A stretch of DNA of 64,000 bases from Streptomyces sp. TRM70350 (GCF_019219825.1 NZ_JAHUXH010000024.1:1-64000), one strand, 5' to 3'; positions 24,437 through 33,663 are shown, counted from the stretch's first letter. Program-made: numbers and translations. The notes: generated by a model not told the origin, from the sequence alone.

Positions 24437-25237
24437 ATGACTGCACCTCAGATTCCCGCCGACCACGAAGCCTGGCGCCAGGGCCGGTGGGAAGAGATCG
24501 CCGGAACGAACGGGAAGGGCACGGTCATCGCCAAGGCCAAGATCAACGGCCGCGATCCGCACACCCTGCCCGGCCTGCCCGGCCAGTGGACCACCACCGA
24601 AACGGGTGCGCTGACAGTGACCGCCAAGGCCGAGGACGGCGTGCGCGCCAACGGCGAGGCCGTCGACGGAACCACGGAAGTGCCCTCCGGCAGCGTTCTG
24701 GAATTCCCCGGCAACCTGAACGGCTTCGCGGGCGGCGCCGATGGCTTCTATGGCGTCATTGTCATGGATCAAAGCCGTGTCGAACGCTCCGGCCTCAGCG
24801 GCATCGACCGCTTCCCGTATAACCCGGATTGGGTTTTCGAGGGCCACTACCGGGCTGCGCCGGAAGGGCGGCGTATCGAGGTGGAACGGCTGACCGCCCC
24901 GCGGAGCACGGAGGCCATCCTCGCTCCCCTCGACCTGGTCGTGACCGTGCACGGCACCGAATACGTCCTCGCCGTTCTTGAGGAGTCTCCCGGGCAGCGC
25001 CTGGTGATCTTCACCGACGAGACCAACGGGGACTCCACCCCGCAGATCGGCCGCTGGCTGGTGCTGCCGCTGCTGGAGCCCGGCAGCGCCGTGACCGTGG
25101 ACTTCAACCAGGCCACGCTCTCACACCACCACCTGAACCCGGACGTCTTTGTCTGCCCCCTCTCGCCACCCGGCAACCACCTGCCCATGCGCATCGAGGT
25201 CGGCGAGCGCGCCCTGATCCACTCCGCCACCGGCTAG
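24437..25237 (+). CDS. DUF1684 family protein
   Basis: 266 residues from ATG 24,437, which has GAAGGGAG seven bases upstream; the frame is open earlier but without a ribosome-binding site. DUF1684 features are the central FPYNPDWVFEGHYRAAP, the strand-rich LDLVVTVHGTEYVLAVLEE, then FTDETNGDSTPQIGRWLVLP and the C-terminal FNQATLSHHHLNPDVFVCPL followed by PPGNHLPMRIEVGER. No signal peptide. Function of the family is undefined. The NTF2-like gene follows 62 bp downstream, so they may be co-transcribed. Confidence 0.8.
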   Translation: MTAPQIPADHEAWRQGRWEEIAGTNGKGTVIAKAKINGRDPHTLPGLPGQWTTTETGALTVTAKAEDGVRANGEAVDGTTEVPSGSVLEFPGNLNGFAGGADGFYGVIVMDQSRVERSGLSGIDRFPYNPDWVFEGHYRAAPEGRRIEVERLTAPRSTEAILAPLDLVVTVHGTEYVLAVLEESPGQRLVIFTDETNGDSTPQIGRWLVLPLLEPGSAVTVDFNQATLSHHHLNPDVFVCPLSPPGNHLPMRIEVGERALIHSATG

Positions 25238-25299
25238 AACTGACCTGCCCCAACCCCCTTTTGCACCGTTACCGTAGCCCGCACAGGAAGAAGACCAGC

Positions 25300-25674
25300 A
25301 TGAGTCAGGCCCTCAAGGACAAGGCCGTCGCCTACCTCCGCGCACTCGAGTCGCGCGACTGGAAGGCCGCCCGTGCGCTCTGCGCCGAAACCGCCACCGT
25401 GTGGCACAACGATGGCAAGGGCGAGCAGTCCATCGAGGAGAACGTCGCGGGAATGGAGGGCCAGATCGAGTCCATCGAGTCGATGCGCTATGAGATCCTC
25501 CGCCAGCTCTCTCAGCACGGCGAAGTTCTTCAGCAGCACTTGGTGCACGTCGCCACAAAAAACGGGATGCGCGGCGAGGTGCACGCCGCCGTCTTCTTCG
25601 GCTTCAACGACGCCGGAGCGATCACCCGCATCGAGGAGTACGCCAACTTCATCCCCGTCGGCCAGGACAGCTGA
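25300..25674 (+). CDS. NTF2/SnoaL-like domain protein
   Basis: 124 residues with the cone-shaped NTF2-like pattern: an N-terminal helix pair (LKDKAVAYLRALESRDWKAA), ALCAETATVWHNDGKGEQSI, a central helix, and the C-terminal strands VHAAVFFGFNDAGAITRIEE then YANF. Members are small ligand-binding or cyclase/isomerase-like proteins. AGGAAGAAG precedes ATG 25,300. Probably co-expressed with the DUF1684 gene. Confidence 0.75.
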   Translation: MSQALKDKAVAYLRALESRDWKAARALCAETATVWHNDGKGEQSIEENVAGMEGQIESIESMRYEILRQLSQHGEVLQQHLVHVATKNGMRGEVHAAVFFGFNDAGAITRIEEYANFIPVGQDS

Positions 25675-26116
25675 GAGCCGAGGGCGGGCCCTGCTCACCG
25701 CTGGCAGACCCGTGGACGGGCCGCGCTGACGGAGAGGGGCCCGCCGCCCGGTGAGGGAAGTAGCTGGCGAGAGGCACACCTTTCGTTTCTCAGCCGCGGC
25801 CAGCACTGCTGCGAGTTCGGGCGAGGAGCTGCAACTCGATACGTCGATGATCCAACGACGTCACCGCGCGCAGTTCGCAGCGTCACACGCATCGCTTAGC
25901 GCGTATACATTCAGCCAAAGTAGGGACCTTGCGTGGCGTGGCGCTCTGCGACCCTAAATGATGCCGCGTCACCTCCGTGCCCAGGCATACGCGATGCAGT
26001 GAGTTCGGCCGAGGCCGCCACCCCGGCCGCCCGCCCAGCGTTAAGCGCGCACTCGGCGGATCGGAATTGTGAAATCTCCATCGCCACCGACTACTGTGCG
26101 AGAAAGGAAAATTCGA
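25675..26116. other. gene-free, lower-GC spacer
   Basis: About 440 bases with no credible coding frame. The right part (about 25,850-26,110) is visibly richer in A/T than its surroundings and includes TATACATT- and TAAATGAT-like stretches, so it could hold the promoter of the chorismate mutase gene. No repeat or hairpin stands out. Confidence 0.4.
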
Positions 26117-26722
26117 GTGTCCACAAAAGCTTCTGCCTCCCAGTCCCTGCGTGCCGGGCTCTCAGCTTTGATGTTGACCGGGCTGTTGTCCGTCGGCGCG
26201 ATGCCAGCAACAGCAGCCCCTACACGCGTAATACCGAGGGGTGGGCTTACCTCATTGGTCGGTCTCGCTGCCGAGCGGATCCTGCTCGCTGACAAGGTTG
26301 CCGCCGCCAAGTTCGGGACGGCCGCGCCAATTGAAGATCCAGTACGGGAACAGCAGGTACTAGACCAGGCCGCAGCACTCGCCGCCGATGCCGGTATCGA
26401 CCCCGAAAAAACTGTGGACTTCTTTCGAGCGCAGATAGAAATGAGCAAGGTAGTACAGCAGAGACTCCACAACCTTTGGACTGAACACCCGGAACTGGCA
26501 CCAACTCAGCGGCCCGATCTGGCCACTGAGGTGCGTCCCGCGCTAGACCGGATCACCGTCGAGTTCATCGATCAACTGGCCGGCACGGAGGATCTGCGCA
26601 ACTCCACTCTGCGCTGCAAGGCCTCGCTGATCCTTGCCAAGGAGAAAGCCAACCGCCAATACGGGCTCGACCGGTTGCATGACCGTGCCTTGTGGGGAGC
26701 AATCAAGCCGGTATGCGCGTGA
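26117..26722 (+). CDS. secreted chorismate mutase, AroQ-gamma type
   Basis: 201 residues with a signal peptide (LRAGLSALMLTGLLSVGAMP then ATAAP) and an all-helical mature domain typical of periplasmic/secreted AroQ mutases: LVGLAAERILLADKVAAAKF, IEDPVREQQVLDQAA, FFRAQIEMSKVVQQRL, and the C-terminal LILAKEKANRQYGLD. Conserved Arg/Lys/Gln positions for chorismate binding (R in AERIL, K in ADKVAAAK, R and Q in VREQQ) are present. It converts chorismate to prephenate outside the cell, a role still obscure in actinomycetes. GTG 26,117 has GAAAGGAAA just upstream. Codon use is less GC-extreme than its neighbours, suggesting acquisition. Confidence 0.85.
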   Translation: MSTKASASQSLRAGLSALMLTGLLSVGAMPATAAPTRVIPRGGLTSLVGLAAERILLADKVAAAKFGTAAPIEDPVREQQVLDQAAALAADAGIDPEKTVDFFRAQIEMSKVVQQRLHNLWTEHPELAPTQRPDLATEVRPALDRITVEFIDQLAGTEDLRNSTLRCKASLILAKEKANRQYGLDRLHDRALWGAIKPVCA

Positions 26723-27053
26723 TCCCCTTGTGATCGCCTCGCTAAACTTCAAGTGCCTCGCGCCCCCTTAAGACGCCCTCTGGCTGAAGTCCTGGCGGTC
26801 TTCCGCAAAGCCCCGGTGCAGGCCGAATCGAATGGCGTCCATCGCTGCTGCGGTCCTCACCCTGGAGCGGCACTCCTCAAAGGGCTCAACGCTTGTTGTC
26901 ACCGGGCCGAATCGGGGTGAACACCTGATTTCCCGCGGTTGAACCTTCGTGCGTGAGGCGAAGTCGGGGCGCAACAGCGGATCCCCGTATGGGGGCCGGA
27001 CAAGTCTTCTTGGCTACAGCATGTCAGTCGCCCCGAGAGGAGTCACCCCCCTG
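26723..27053. other. gene-free spacer before the acyltransferase gene
   Basis: About 330 bases. A minus-strand frame contains AAAMDAIRFGLHRGFAEDRQ, which looks somewhat protein-like but is isolated and unrecognised. Otherwise nothing clear. Confidence 0.35.
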
Positions 27054-29165
27054 ATGCCCAGCATCACGTCGGCCGAGATACATACCGTCCCGACGAGCGG
27101 CAGATCCGCACCGCCCCAAGGCCACGCCCTGCGGCTCGACATCCAAGGGCTGCGCGCGGTGGCTGTCGGGCTGGTGGTGCTGTCCCACGCCGGCGTGTCC
27201 CAGGTCAGCGGCGGTTACATCGGTGTCGACGTCTTCTTCGTGATCTCCGGCTTCCTCATCACGTCGCTGCTGCTGCGCGAACTCACCACCACCGGCCGGG
27301 TATCGGTCCGTTCCTTCTACGCCCGCCGGGCACTGCGGCTGCTTCCCGCGTCGTCCCTCGTCATCGCCGTCACGCTGGGCGCTGCCTGGCTGTTCCTGTC
27401 GAAAGCGCGGCTCGCCGAGTACGCGGGCGACGCCCTCGCCAGCGCGCTCTACGCGGTCAACTTCCGGCTGGCTGCGGCCGGTACGGACTATCTCGACCAG
27501 AACAGCCCGCCGTCGCCGTTCCAGCACTTTTGGTCGCTTGCCGTGGAGGAGCAGTTCTACCTGGTGTGGCCTCTGCTCCTGTTGCTCACCTGGCGGATCG
27601 CCCGCGGTCGTCGCCGACTGGTCGCGGTGCCGCTCGGAATGCTGTGCCTCGGGTCGTTCGCGGCGGGCGTTCTCGTGACGAACTCCTCGGCGCCCTGGGC
27701 GTACTTCGGCTCCCTCACCCGGGCATGGGAACTGGGCGCTGGTACGCTCCTGGCGCTGGCCACCGGCTGGCTGGAACGTTTACCCGCCGCCCTCGCGGCC
27801 CCGCTGACCTGGCTCGGCTTGGCCTGCGTCACGCTGGCAGCGCTCTGGTACGACGACGAGACGCCCTTTCCCGGCTACCACGCCCTCCTGCCGGTCGCCG
27901 GCACCGCGCTCGTTCTGGCCGGCGGCTGCGCTCCCACCCTGCACGGCGCGGGATGGCTGCTGCGGCGGCGACCGCTGGTGTGGCTCGGCGGACTCTCGTA
28001 CGGCTGGTACCTGTGGCACTGGCCGCTGCTGGTCATAGCCCCGGCGGCGCTGGGCCGCGCCGCCGGCACGGCCGACGTGCCGCTGGCGCTCGGGCTGTCC
28101 GCGGCGGCGCTGGGCCTGGCGTGGCTGACCCTGCGCCTCGTGGAGAACCCGGTCCGCTTCCACCGGGTCTTCCGCAGGCGTCCCCGCCGAGCCCTGGCGC
28201 TCGGGGCCGCGCTGTCCGCGGGCGCCTCGGCGCTGTCCCTGACGGCGACGGCGGTCCCGCCGACGATCGAGGTGGGCGATCCCGCGCCCGCGCTGGCGCG
28301 GGCTCTCTCCGAAGCACCGGCCCCGCAGGCCCGTCTCACCGAACTCCTGACGGCGTCCCCCACCGCCCTGCCGAGCAACCTCGCCCCGCCCCTGCCGAAG
28401 GTGAAGTCCTCCCGCTCCGCGGTCTACCGGGACGGCTGCCATGTCGACTACGCCACCACCCGTACCCGGTCCTGCTTCTACGGCGACCGGTCAGCCTCCC
28501 GCACGATCGTCCTCTTCGGCGACTCCCACGCGGCCCAGTGGTTCCCGGCCCTGCAACGGCTCGCGACCGCAGGCGGCTGGAAGCTGGTCTCTTTGACGAA
28601 GGCCTCCTGCAAGGTCGCCGACGTGACCATCGTCAGCGGCCACAAGCCGTACACCGCATGCGACACCTGGCGCTCCAACGCCATTGCAAGGATCAAGACC
28701 CTTCGCCCCGCCCTGGTCGTCGTCTCCTCCTCGGACGCCGGCGACCCGGCCCGCCCCACCGCCAACCCTCTTCACCAGTGGACCACCGGCTTCGAGAACA
28801 CCTTCCGCGACCTTGGCAGCTCCGGCGCCCGGGTCGCCGCCCTACTCGACACGCCATGGCCCAAGGGCGACCCGATCGACTGCGCCGCCAGGAACTCCCT
28901 GCAACTGCGCGCCTGCGCACACCACTTGCCGGACGCGATCCGCGACGCGACCCGCGGTGCAGCCATACGCACCGCCGCATCGGCAACCGCCACCACAGTC
29001 ATCGACCCCACCCCCTGGCTCTGCGCCCCCCGCACCGGCATCTGCCCCGTGGTCGTCGCCAACACCGCCGTCTACCGCGACGACAGCCACATCTCGGAGG
29101 CGTACGCCGAGGCGCTCACCCCGGTTCTGGCGCCGTCGCTGGATCGCCTCGTGAGCGCGCGCTGA
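27054..29165 (+). CDS. acyltransferase-3 membrane protein with C-terminal SGNH domain
   Basis: About 703 residues. The N-terminal half is the OafA-like acyltransferase-3 domain: RLDIQGLRAVAVGLVVLSHA with the catalytic-type histidine, GVDVFFVISGFLITSLLLRE, FYARRALRLLPAS, then about ten membrane helices including HFWSLAVEEQFYLVWPLLLL. The extracellular C-terminal half is an SGNH hydrolase-like domain: block I TIVLFGDSHAAQWFPAL and the final DDSHISEAYAEAL with Asp and His. Such proteins O-acetylate surface polysaccharide or wall polymers. Start is uncertain among 26,949, 27,021 and 27,054; GAGAGGAG precedes 27,054 by about 11 bases. An IS3 remnant begins right after its stop. Confidence 0.88.
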   Translation: MPSITSAEIHTVPTSGRSAPPQGHALRLDIQGLRAVAVGLVVLSHAGVSQVSGGYIGVDVFFVISGFLITSLLLRELTTTGRVSVRSFYARRALRLLPASSLVIAVTLGAAWLFLSKARLAEYAGDALASALYAVNFRLAAAGTDYLDQNSPPSPFQHFWSLAVEEQFYLVWPLLLLLTWRIARGRRRLVAVPLGMLCLGSFAAGVLVTNSSAPWAYFGSLTRAWELGAGTLLALATGWLERLPAALAAPLTWLGLACVTLAALWYDDETPFPGYHALLPVAGTALVLAGGCAPTLHGAGWLLRRRPLVWLGGLSYGWYLWHWPLLVIAPAALGRAAGTADVPLALGLSAAALGLAWLTLRLVENPVRFHRVFRRRPRRALALGAALSAGASALSLTATAVPPTIEVGDPAPALARALSEAPAPQARLTELLTASPTALPSNLAPPLPKVKSSRSAVYRDGCHVDYATTRTRSCFYGDRSASRTIVLFGDSHAAQWFPALQRLATAGGWKLVSLTKASCKVADVTIVSGHKPYTACDTWRSNAIARIKTLRPALVVVSSSDAGDPARPTANPLHQWTTGFENTFRDLGSSGARVAALLDTPWPKGDPIDCAARNSLQLRACAHHLPDAIRDATRGAAIRTAASATATTVIDPTPWLCAPRTGICPVVVANTAVYRDDSHISEAYAEALTPVLAPSLDRLVSAR

Positions 29166-29179
29166 ACACACCGCCGTGC

Positions 29180-29940
29180 CAGTGGACGTGATGTCGCCCA
29201 TGTACTTCCGCTCCGGCTCGGTGGCGGTGAAGTCCCGCTGGAACAGGTCTGGAACCGGTGAGGCTGCCGGGTCCGGAACGGTGGTGCGCACGCGTCTGCG
29301 CAGGCGGATTCCGGTGATGGAGAACGTCCGCATGATCCGGGCGATCCGCTTTTCGTTGACCCGCCGCTCTTTCTCGCGGAGCTCGGCGGTCACTCGCGGG
29401 GAGCCGTAGGCGCCGCCGGACTCACCGTAGACCTCGCGGATCTCCTCGGCCAGGACCCGGTCCTTGTGCTGCCGGGCCGCCCGGGCCCGGCATCGGCGAG
29501 CCACTTGTAGTAGCTGGACCGGTTCACGTCCAGGACTTGGCAGAGCCGCTTCACCTCGTAGGTGTCCCGGTGGTCGTCAACGAACCGAAACCGGCTCATC
29601 ACCAGTTTGTCTCCCCGGCGAAATACTTGGCCGCCTTGCGCAGGATGTCCCGCTCGGTGGCGAGCTTGCGCTCACTCGCCTCGAGTTCGGCCACCCGAGC
29701 CGCCAGCTGCCGGACCCGCTCGTCCGGATCAGCGGACGGTACCGCCTCCCGACGTTGGGCGGCCGGCTTTGCAGCCGCGGCGCTGACACCACGGCGTTCG
29801 TGGTCCCGCAGCCCCCACTCGCGCAGGCTCGCCCGATTGACGCCCAGGTCAGCGGCGTTCTTGTAGGTCGCCCCGGCTGTGGACTAGTTACAGGGCCAGG
29901 GCATCGGCCTTGAACTCGTCCGAGTAGTCCTTCATTGTCA
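29180..29940 (-). pseudogene. IS3-family insertion sequence remnant (orfA and 5' part of orfB)
   Basis: Reading leftward, orfA begins MTMKDYSDEFKADALAL at 29,940 and meets a stop within 20 codons. The homology resumes in frame-shifted form as NAADLGVNRASLREWGLRDH and LATERDILRKAAKYFAGETN. OrfB follows (SRFRFVDDHRDTYEVKRLCQ), changes frame near 29,487, continues as DRVLAEEIREVYGESGGAYG and RVNEKRIARIMRT, and is cut near 29,190 before the DDE catalytic core. The truncation point lies within about 25 bp of the acyltransferase stop. The element is dead. Confidence 0.8.
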
Positions 29941-30253
29941 TCGGCGGTCTTCTCGCTTCCTCCTGATCAAGCAGGTCCAGTACCAGCGTGTCCACCACTC
30001 AGGGGGAGGCCTGCCCGGATCAGGCTGCCGCCAGCCTCACCAGGCCGCTGCGACGGCCCGGCGGAGAAGGCCTTCACCACCACTCGATTGCATGGCGCCT
30101 CGTGGCGCACTCGGGTGACAGCGAACCTGGACCGTTTGCCAACCAAGTCGGACCGCGAATCCGCCCGGCGGTGCGGCTTCGACGGCACCGAACAGTCCAC
30201 GTCTCAAGTCCGAGGGGTTCAGGGCTGACCGGTTCGGACGGCTGACCGACCCG
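29941..30253. other. spacer between IS3 remnant and WYL regulator
   Basis: About 310 bases, no credible gene. The left part (about 29,950-30,020) may include the IS3 end, but I cannot identify a matching inverted repeat because the other end is missing. Confidence 0.35.
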
Positions 30254-31267
30254 TCATTCGTGAGGTGGGCTTCGCCGTGCAGAGTTCGTGAGCCGTTCGG
30301 CGAGAGACTCGACGAGGCCGCGGAGCTCTTCTGGGCGTTCGATGATGAAGGGCCGATCCAGCGAGGCGAGTACAGCAGGCAGCCAGTCGAGCCGGTCCAC
30401 ACGCAGTTCGACGCGGGACCAGCGCTCGGTCTCCGGATCTGCGCTGCTCGGGGCAGGGAGTTCCTCCACGATCGCGACGCCGGCGGGGAGTCGGGTGTGA
30501 ATCTGCTCGGCTGTCCCCTGGACCCGCAGGGTTACCTCGTGCTGGTACGGAGCTGTGGCGAGCCCCGTTAGAACGCGGTTCGCCGGGTCGAGTCCGGCGG
30601 GGAGTTCGAACGAGCCGGGCAGGGTCTTCACGCCCTTGATGCGATCCAGTCGGAACGTCCGGTCCTCGCCGGTCGTGAGATCCGCAGCCGTTACATACCA
30701 CCTGCCCGAGTGGGCGACGACCCCGTACGGGTGCAGAGTGCGTTCACTGCTCCGGCCGTCTGCCGCGGTGTAGCGGATCGAGATCGGCCGGTGGTGGCTC
30801 ACCGCGTCGGTGATCGAGAGCAGGACCGTGGACTCCGGAGCGACCGCTTCGCCGGGCGGAGCCGTGATGGCAGCTGTGAACGCAAGGGAGCCGAGCACGG
30901 CGTCGAGCCTGCGGCCCAGCCGCTCGGGTAGCACCCGCCGGATCTTGGCCGCCGCTGTCTCACTCGCCGTGCCCGTTGCCGTGGTCAAGCCGGTTCGCCG
31001 CCCCGCGACCAGGCCGAGTAGCACAGCGAGCGCTTCGTCGTCGCTCAGCATGAGCGGAGGCATGCGGTAACCGGGGGCGAGCCGATAGCCGCCGTAGCGG
31101 CCGCGCACCGACTCGACTGGCACGTCGAGGTCGTAGAGGTGGCCGACGTAGCGCCGGACGGTGCGCTCGTCGACGTCGAGCCGACCGGCGAGTTCGGCCA
31201 CGGTGCGGATGCCGCCCGACTGCAAGAGTTCCAGCAGAGTGAGCACGCGGGCGATGGGGCGAGGCAT
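30254..31267 (-). CDS. HTH-WYL transcriptional regulator (YafY/PafC-like)
   Basis: 337 residues. N-terminal winged helix (residues 1-60): RVLTLLELLQSGGIRTVAEL then AGRLDVDERTVRRYVGHLYD. The central WYL domain reads ISIRYTAADGRSSERTLHPY, GVVAHSGRWYVTAADLTTGE and DRTFRLDRIKGV, and a WCX-like C-terminal domain ends the protein. WYL domains bind ligands or nucleic acids and regulate stress or small-molecule responses. Divergent from the VOC gene, with a perfect 9-7-9 inverted repeat between them. Confidence 0.92.
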   Translation of the reverse strand: MPRPIARVLTLLELLQSGGIRTVAELAGRLDVDERTVRRYVGHLYDLDVPVESVRGRYGGYRLAPGYRMPPLMLSDDEALAVLLGLVAGRRTGLTTATGTASETAAAKIRRVLPERLGRRLDAVLGSLAFTAAITAPPGEAVAPESTVLLSITDAVSHHRPISIRYTAADGRSSERTLHPYGVVAHSGRWYVTAADLTTGEDRTFRLDRIKGVKTLPGSFELPAGLDPANRVLTGLATAPYQHEVTLRVQGTAEQIHTRLPAGVAIVEELPAPSSADPETERWSRVELRVDRLDWLPAVLASLDRPFIIERPEELRGLVESLAERLTNSARRSPPHE

Positions 31268-31287
31268 GTACAGAAGTCTCCCGCATA

Positions 31288-31312
31288 TACCGGGCAGGTT
31301 CCGCCCGGTATT
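31288..31312. promoter_or_regulatory. candidate WYL-regulator operator, perfect 9-7-9 inverted repeat
   Basis: ATACCGGGC, seven bases, GCCCGGTAT. It is centred between the WYL start (31,267) and the VOC start (31,366), where it could control both promoters. Confidence 0.6.
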
Positions 31313-31365
31313 CGTCGTAGCGTGCGATCAGTAGCTCAGAGCACCGAACGACCTGGAGAAAACCC

Positions 31366-31764
31366 ATGGACTTTGTCTCAGTCCGTATCATCACCGGCGA
31401 CGTGGGTCGCCTCGTCGACTTCTACGAGCGCGCCACCGGAGTCCCTGCCACCTGGTTCAACCAGGACTTCGCTGAGCTCAGGACCACCTCGGCCATCCTC
31501 GCGCTCGGCAGCACCCGCACGGTCCCTCTGTTCGCGCCCGGCTCCGCCCGGCCTGCCGACAATCACAGCGTCATCCTCGAATTCCTCGTCGACGACGTGG
31601 ACAGCGTGCACAAGAACCTGACCGGCTTCGTAGAGGACTTCGTCAACGAACCCACCACGATGCCCTGGGGCAACCGCGCGCTCCTGTTCCGCGACCCCGA
31701 CGGCAACCTCGTCAACTTTTTCACCCCCGTCACGCCGGCCGCCATCGATAAGTTCGCTCGCTAG
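31366..31764 (+). CDS. VOC-superfamily (glyoxalase/bleomycin-resistance fold) protein
   Basis: 132 residues. The two paired beta-alpha-beta-beta-beta units are visible: FVSVRIITGDVGRLVDFYER at the start and NHSVILEFLVDDVDSVHKNL in the middle, ending ALLFRDPDGNLVNFFTPVT. Metal-ligand-type residues are weak, so it may bind or sequester a small molecule rather than catalyse. CTGGAGAAAACCC precedes the ATG. Under likely control of the divergent WYL regulator. Its stop lies two bases from the end of an IS481 remnant. Confidence 0.88.
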   Translation: MDFVSVRIITGDVGRLVDFYERATGVPATWFNQDFAELRTTSAILALGSTRTVPLFAPGSARPADNHSVILEFLVDDVDSVHKNLTGFVEDFVNEPTTMPWGNRALLFRDPDGNLVNFFTPVTPAAIDKFAR

Positions 31765-32090
31765 GTGTATTGACCCGCAGGGTTGTTGACGCGGCTGATC
31801 GGGGGGTGGTCTCCGAGTGTGGTGTGGCAGCGATGGTAGTTGTAGGTGTGCAGGGAGGTGTCGAGGGCTGCGGTCCGCTCGTCGTTGCTGGTGTAGGGCT
31901 GTAGGTAGGCCCACTCGTCGAACAGGGTGCGGTTGAAGCGTTCGACCTTGCCATTCGTCTGGGGTCGGTAGGCGCGGGTCAGCTTTCCTGTGGCGCCGTT
32001 CTCGGCGAGGGCCTGTTTCCAGGCCAGGCCTTTGCGGTAGGCCCAGGCGTTGTCGGTGAGGACCCGCTCGATGCCGGGGATGCCGATCTG
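31761..32090 (-). pseudogene. IS481-family transposase C-terminal remnant
   Basis: About 110 residues of the transposase C-terminus: ERVLTDNAWAYRKGLAWKQA, KLTRAYRPQTNGKVERFNRT, and TYNYHRCHTTLGDHPPISRV to the end. The terminal sequence TGTATTGACCCGCAG at 31,766 looks like an IS481 inverted-repeat end. The 5' two-thirds are absent beyond about 32,090, where a truncated secreted-protein gene begins. Confidence 0.8.
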
Positions 32091-32110
32091 AGGATCCCCC
32101 GCTGTGCGGG

Positions 32111-32559
32111 AGGGGCAGACAACTTCGCTACTTGGCCGCATGCGCCACCGCAGCGGTGGGGCTCACAGTGACGACGGCCACCTCCGCCTCGGCGGAGGAA
32201 CTCAACATCCTGGTCAGGAACGACTCAGGACTCCTACTGGGGCGAGGCTGCTTCGACCCGGAGCACGAGGCTACCTCGGCTCTGGGAGCATCACGGTCTA
32301 CGACACCTACTGCGACGGCGACAACGGCATCATTGCCGGCCTCTACGTCGTCCGGAACGGTGAGTGGGCGCGCAGCGGGCTGGTGAGCGTACGGGGATGC
32401 GGTTCGAGCAAGTCCAACGGGCTTATCGACAACAGCCCACGCCCCGCATACGGCGAGTACGTGCGGTTCCGGGTGTGCAAGCTGACGCCCGGCGGCCCCT
32501 GGAAAGACTGCAAGGACACGTTCACCTTCAACGACGACATACCCAGAGCGCGCCCGTGA
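32111..32559 (+). pseudogene. secreted small protein gene, 5'-truncated and frameshifted
   Basis: The first frame, without a proper start, reads LAACATAAVGLTVTTATSAS then AEELNILVRNDSGLLL, a signal-peptide tail and mature N-terminus. After a shift near 32,265 the reading continues as RGYLGSGSITVYDTYCDGDN, GLYVVRNGEWARSGLVSVRG and VCKLTPGGPWKDCKDTFTFN. Cysteine-rich secreted protein of unknown function. The 5' end appears replaced by the IS481 remnant. Confidence 0.65.
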
Positions 32560-32698
32560 AAGCACCCGACGCCGCGGCTCGCACGTCTTCGCGAAGACCC
32601 TGGCACATGAACAGGGCTTCTTGGCGTGCGTTGGGAACCCTTCAGGAGAACCGCAAGGGCAAGCCGTTTCAGCGGAGGGGGCGTCCGTGTGACCTCGG

Positions 32699-33640
32699 TC
32701 AGGCGGGCGCCGCCGTGCCATCGTCCGCCGACCCACGCCCGATCACCTGCGTGGCAGTCTCCCGCACAACTCGCCGCAGCCACTGGTGAGCGGGGTCGCC
32801 GTCGACACGGGGATGCCAGGCGATGCCGTAGGGGAAGGGCGGGAGTTCTTCTGGGGGAGCGGCGACGCGGTAGGCCGAGTTGTCGGCGTATGCGAGAACT
32901 GCGCGGCGCGGGAGGGTGGCGATGAGTTCAGTGCCCGGCACTGCGGTCGCCGCCGCGGAGAAGTAGGGCACGCGCAGGCCCACGGGACGGCGCAGTCCGT
33001 ATTCGTCGAGTCGGCGCTCGACCATGGCCTGGCCCTCGGTCAAGAACTTGACGACGACGTGCGGGTACGTGATGAAGTCGTCCATGGTCAACCGGTCCCC
33101 GGCCACAGGATGGTCGCAGGACATCAGGCACGCGAACTCCTCCTCGAACAACGTCTCCCAGCGCAGCGCAGGCGGTGCCACGACTCCGGAGAAGACCAGG
33201 TCCGCGCGGCCCTGCTCGACGTCGGCGAAGGAGTGGTCACTCACGGGTACGACGGTCAGTGAGATACCCGGAGCCTCGCGGTAGAAGCGCGGGAAGAGGA
33301 CCGGACCGAACAGCGAGGTGGCGAAGTCGGTGCAGTGAACGCGGAAGTGGCTGTTCGCCGTCGAGGGGTCGAAGGCATCCCCGCGCAGCAGCGCTTCCAG
33401 GCGAGGAAGGAGTTCTGCAAGCTCCGACTGAATCTGCAGTCCCCGGGGGGTCGGTTCGTACCCGCCCCGCGTGCGCACCATGAGTTCGTCGCCGAACGTC
33501 TCCCTGAGCCGGAGCAGGACGCGACTCATCGCCGACTGGCTCAGGTGGAAACGATCGGCGGCCCGCGTGACGTGCCTCTCCTCGAGTAGCACCGCGAGCG
33601 CTTGGAGAAGATTCAAGTCCGCGTTCCGCAGGTGCGACAT
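32699..33640 (-). CDS. LysR-family transcriptional regulator
   Basis: 313 residues. Winged HTH at residues about 5-65: ADLNLLQALAVLLEERHVTR then AADRFHLSQSAMSRVLLRLR. The effector domain begins near residue 93 (SHFRVHCTDFATSLFGPVLF). It belongs to the NodD/NahR/LinR-like subgroup by its opening MSHLRNADLNLLQAL. ATG 33,640 begins the conserved domain. Divergent from the molybdenum oxidoreductase operon, with three ATGC-N7-GCAT-like boxes between; it probably activates that operon in response to an aldehyde or aromatic ligand. Confidence 0.93.
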   Translation of the reverse strand: MSHLRNADLNLLQALAVLLEERHVTRAADRFHLSQSAMSRVLLRLRETFGDELMVRTRGGYEPTPRGLQIQSELAELLPRLEALLRGDAFDPSTANSHFRVHCTDFATSLFGPVLFPRFYREAPGISLTVVPVSDHSFADVEQGRADLVFSGVVAPPALRWETLFEEEFACLMSCDHPVAGDRLTMDDFITYPHVVVKFLTEGQAMVERRLDEYGLRRPVGLRVPYFSAAATAVPGTELIATLPRRAVLAYADNSAYRVAAPPEELPPFPYGIAWHPRVDGDPAHQWLRRVVRETATQVIGRGSADDGTAAPA

Positions 33641-33663
33641 GGCACAGAGCGTATGCCACATCC

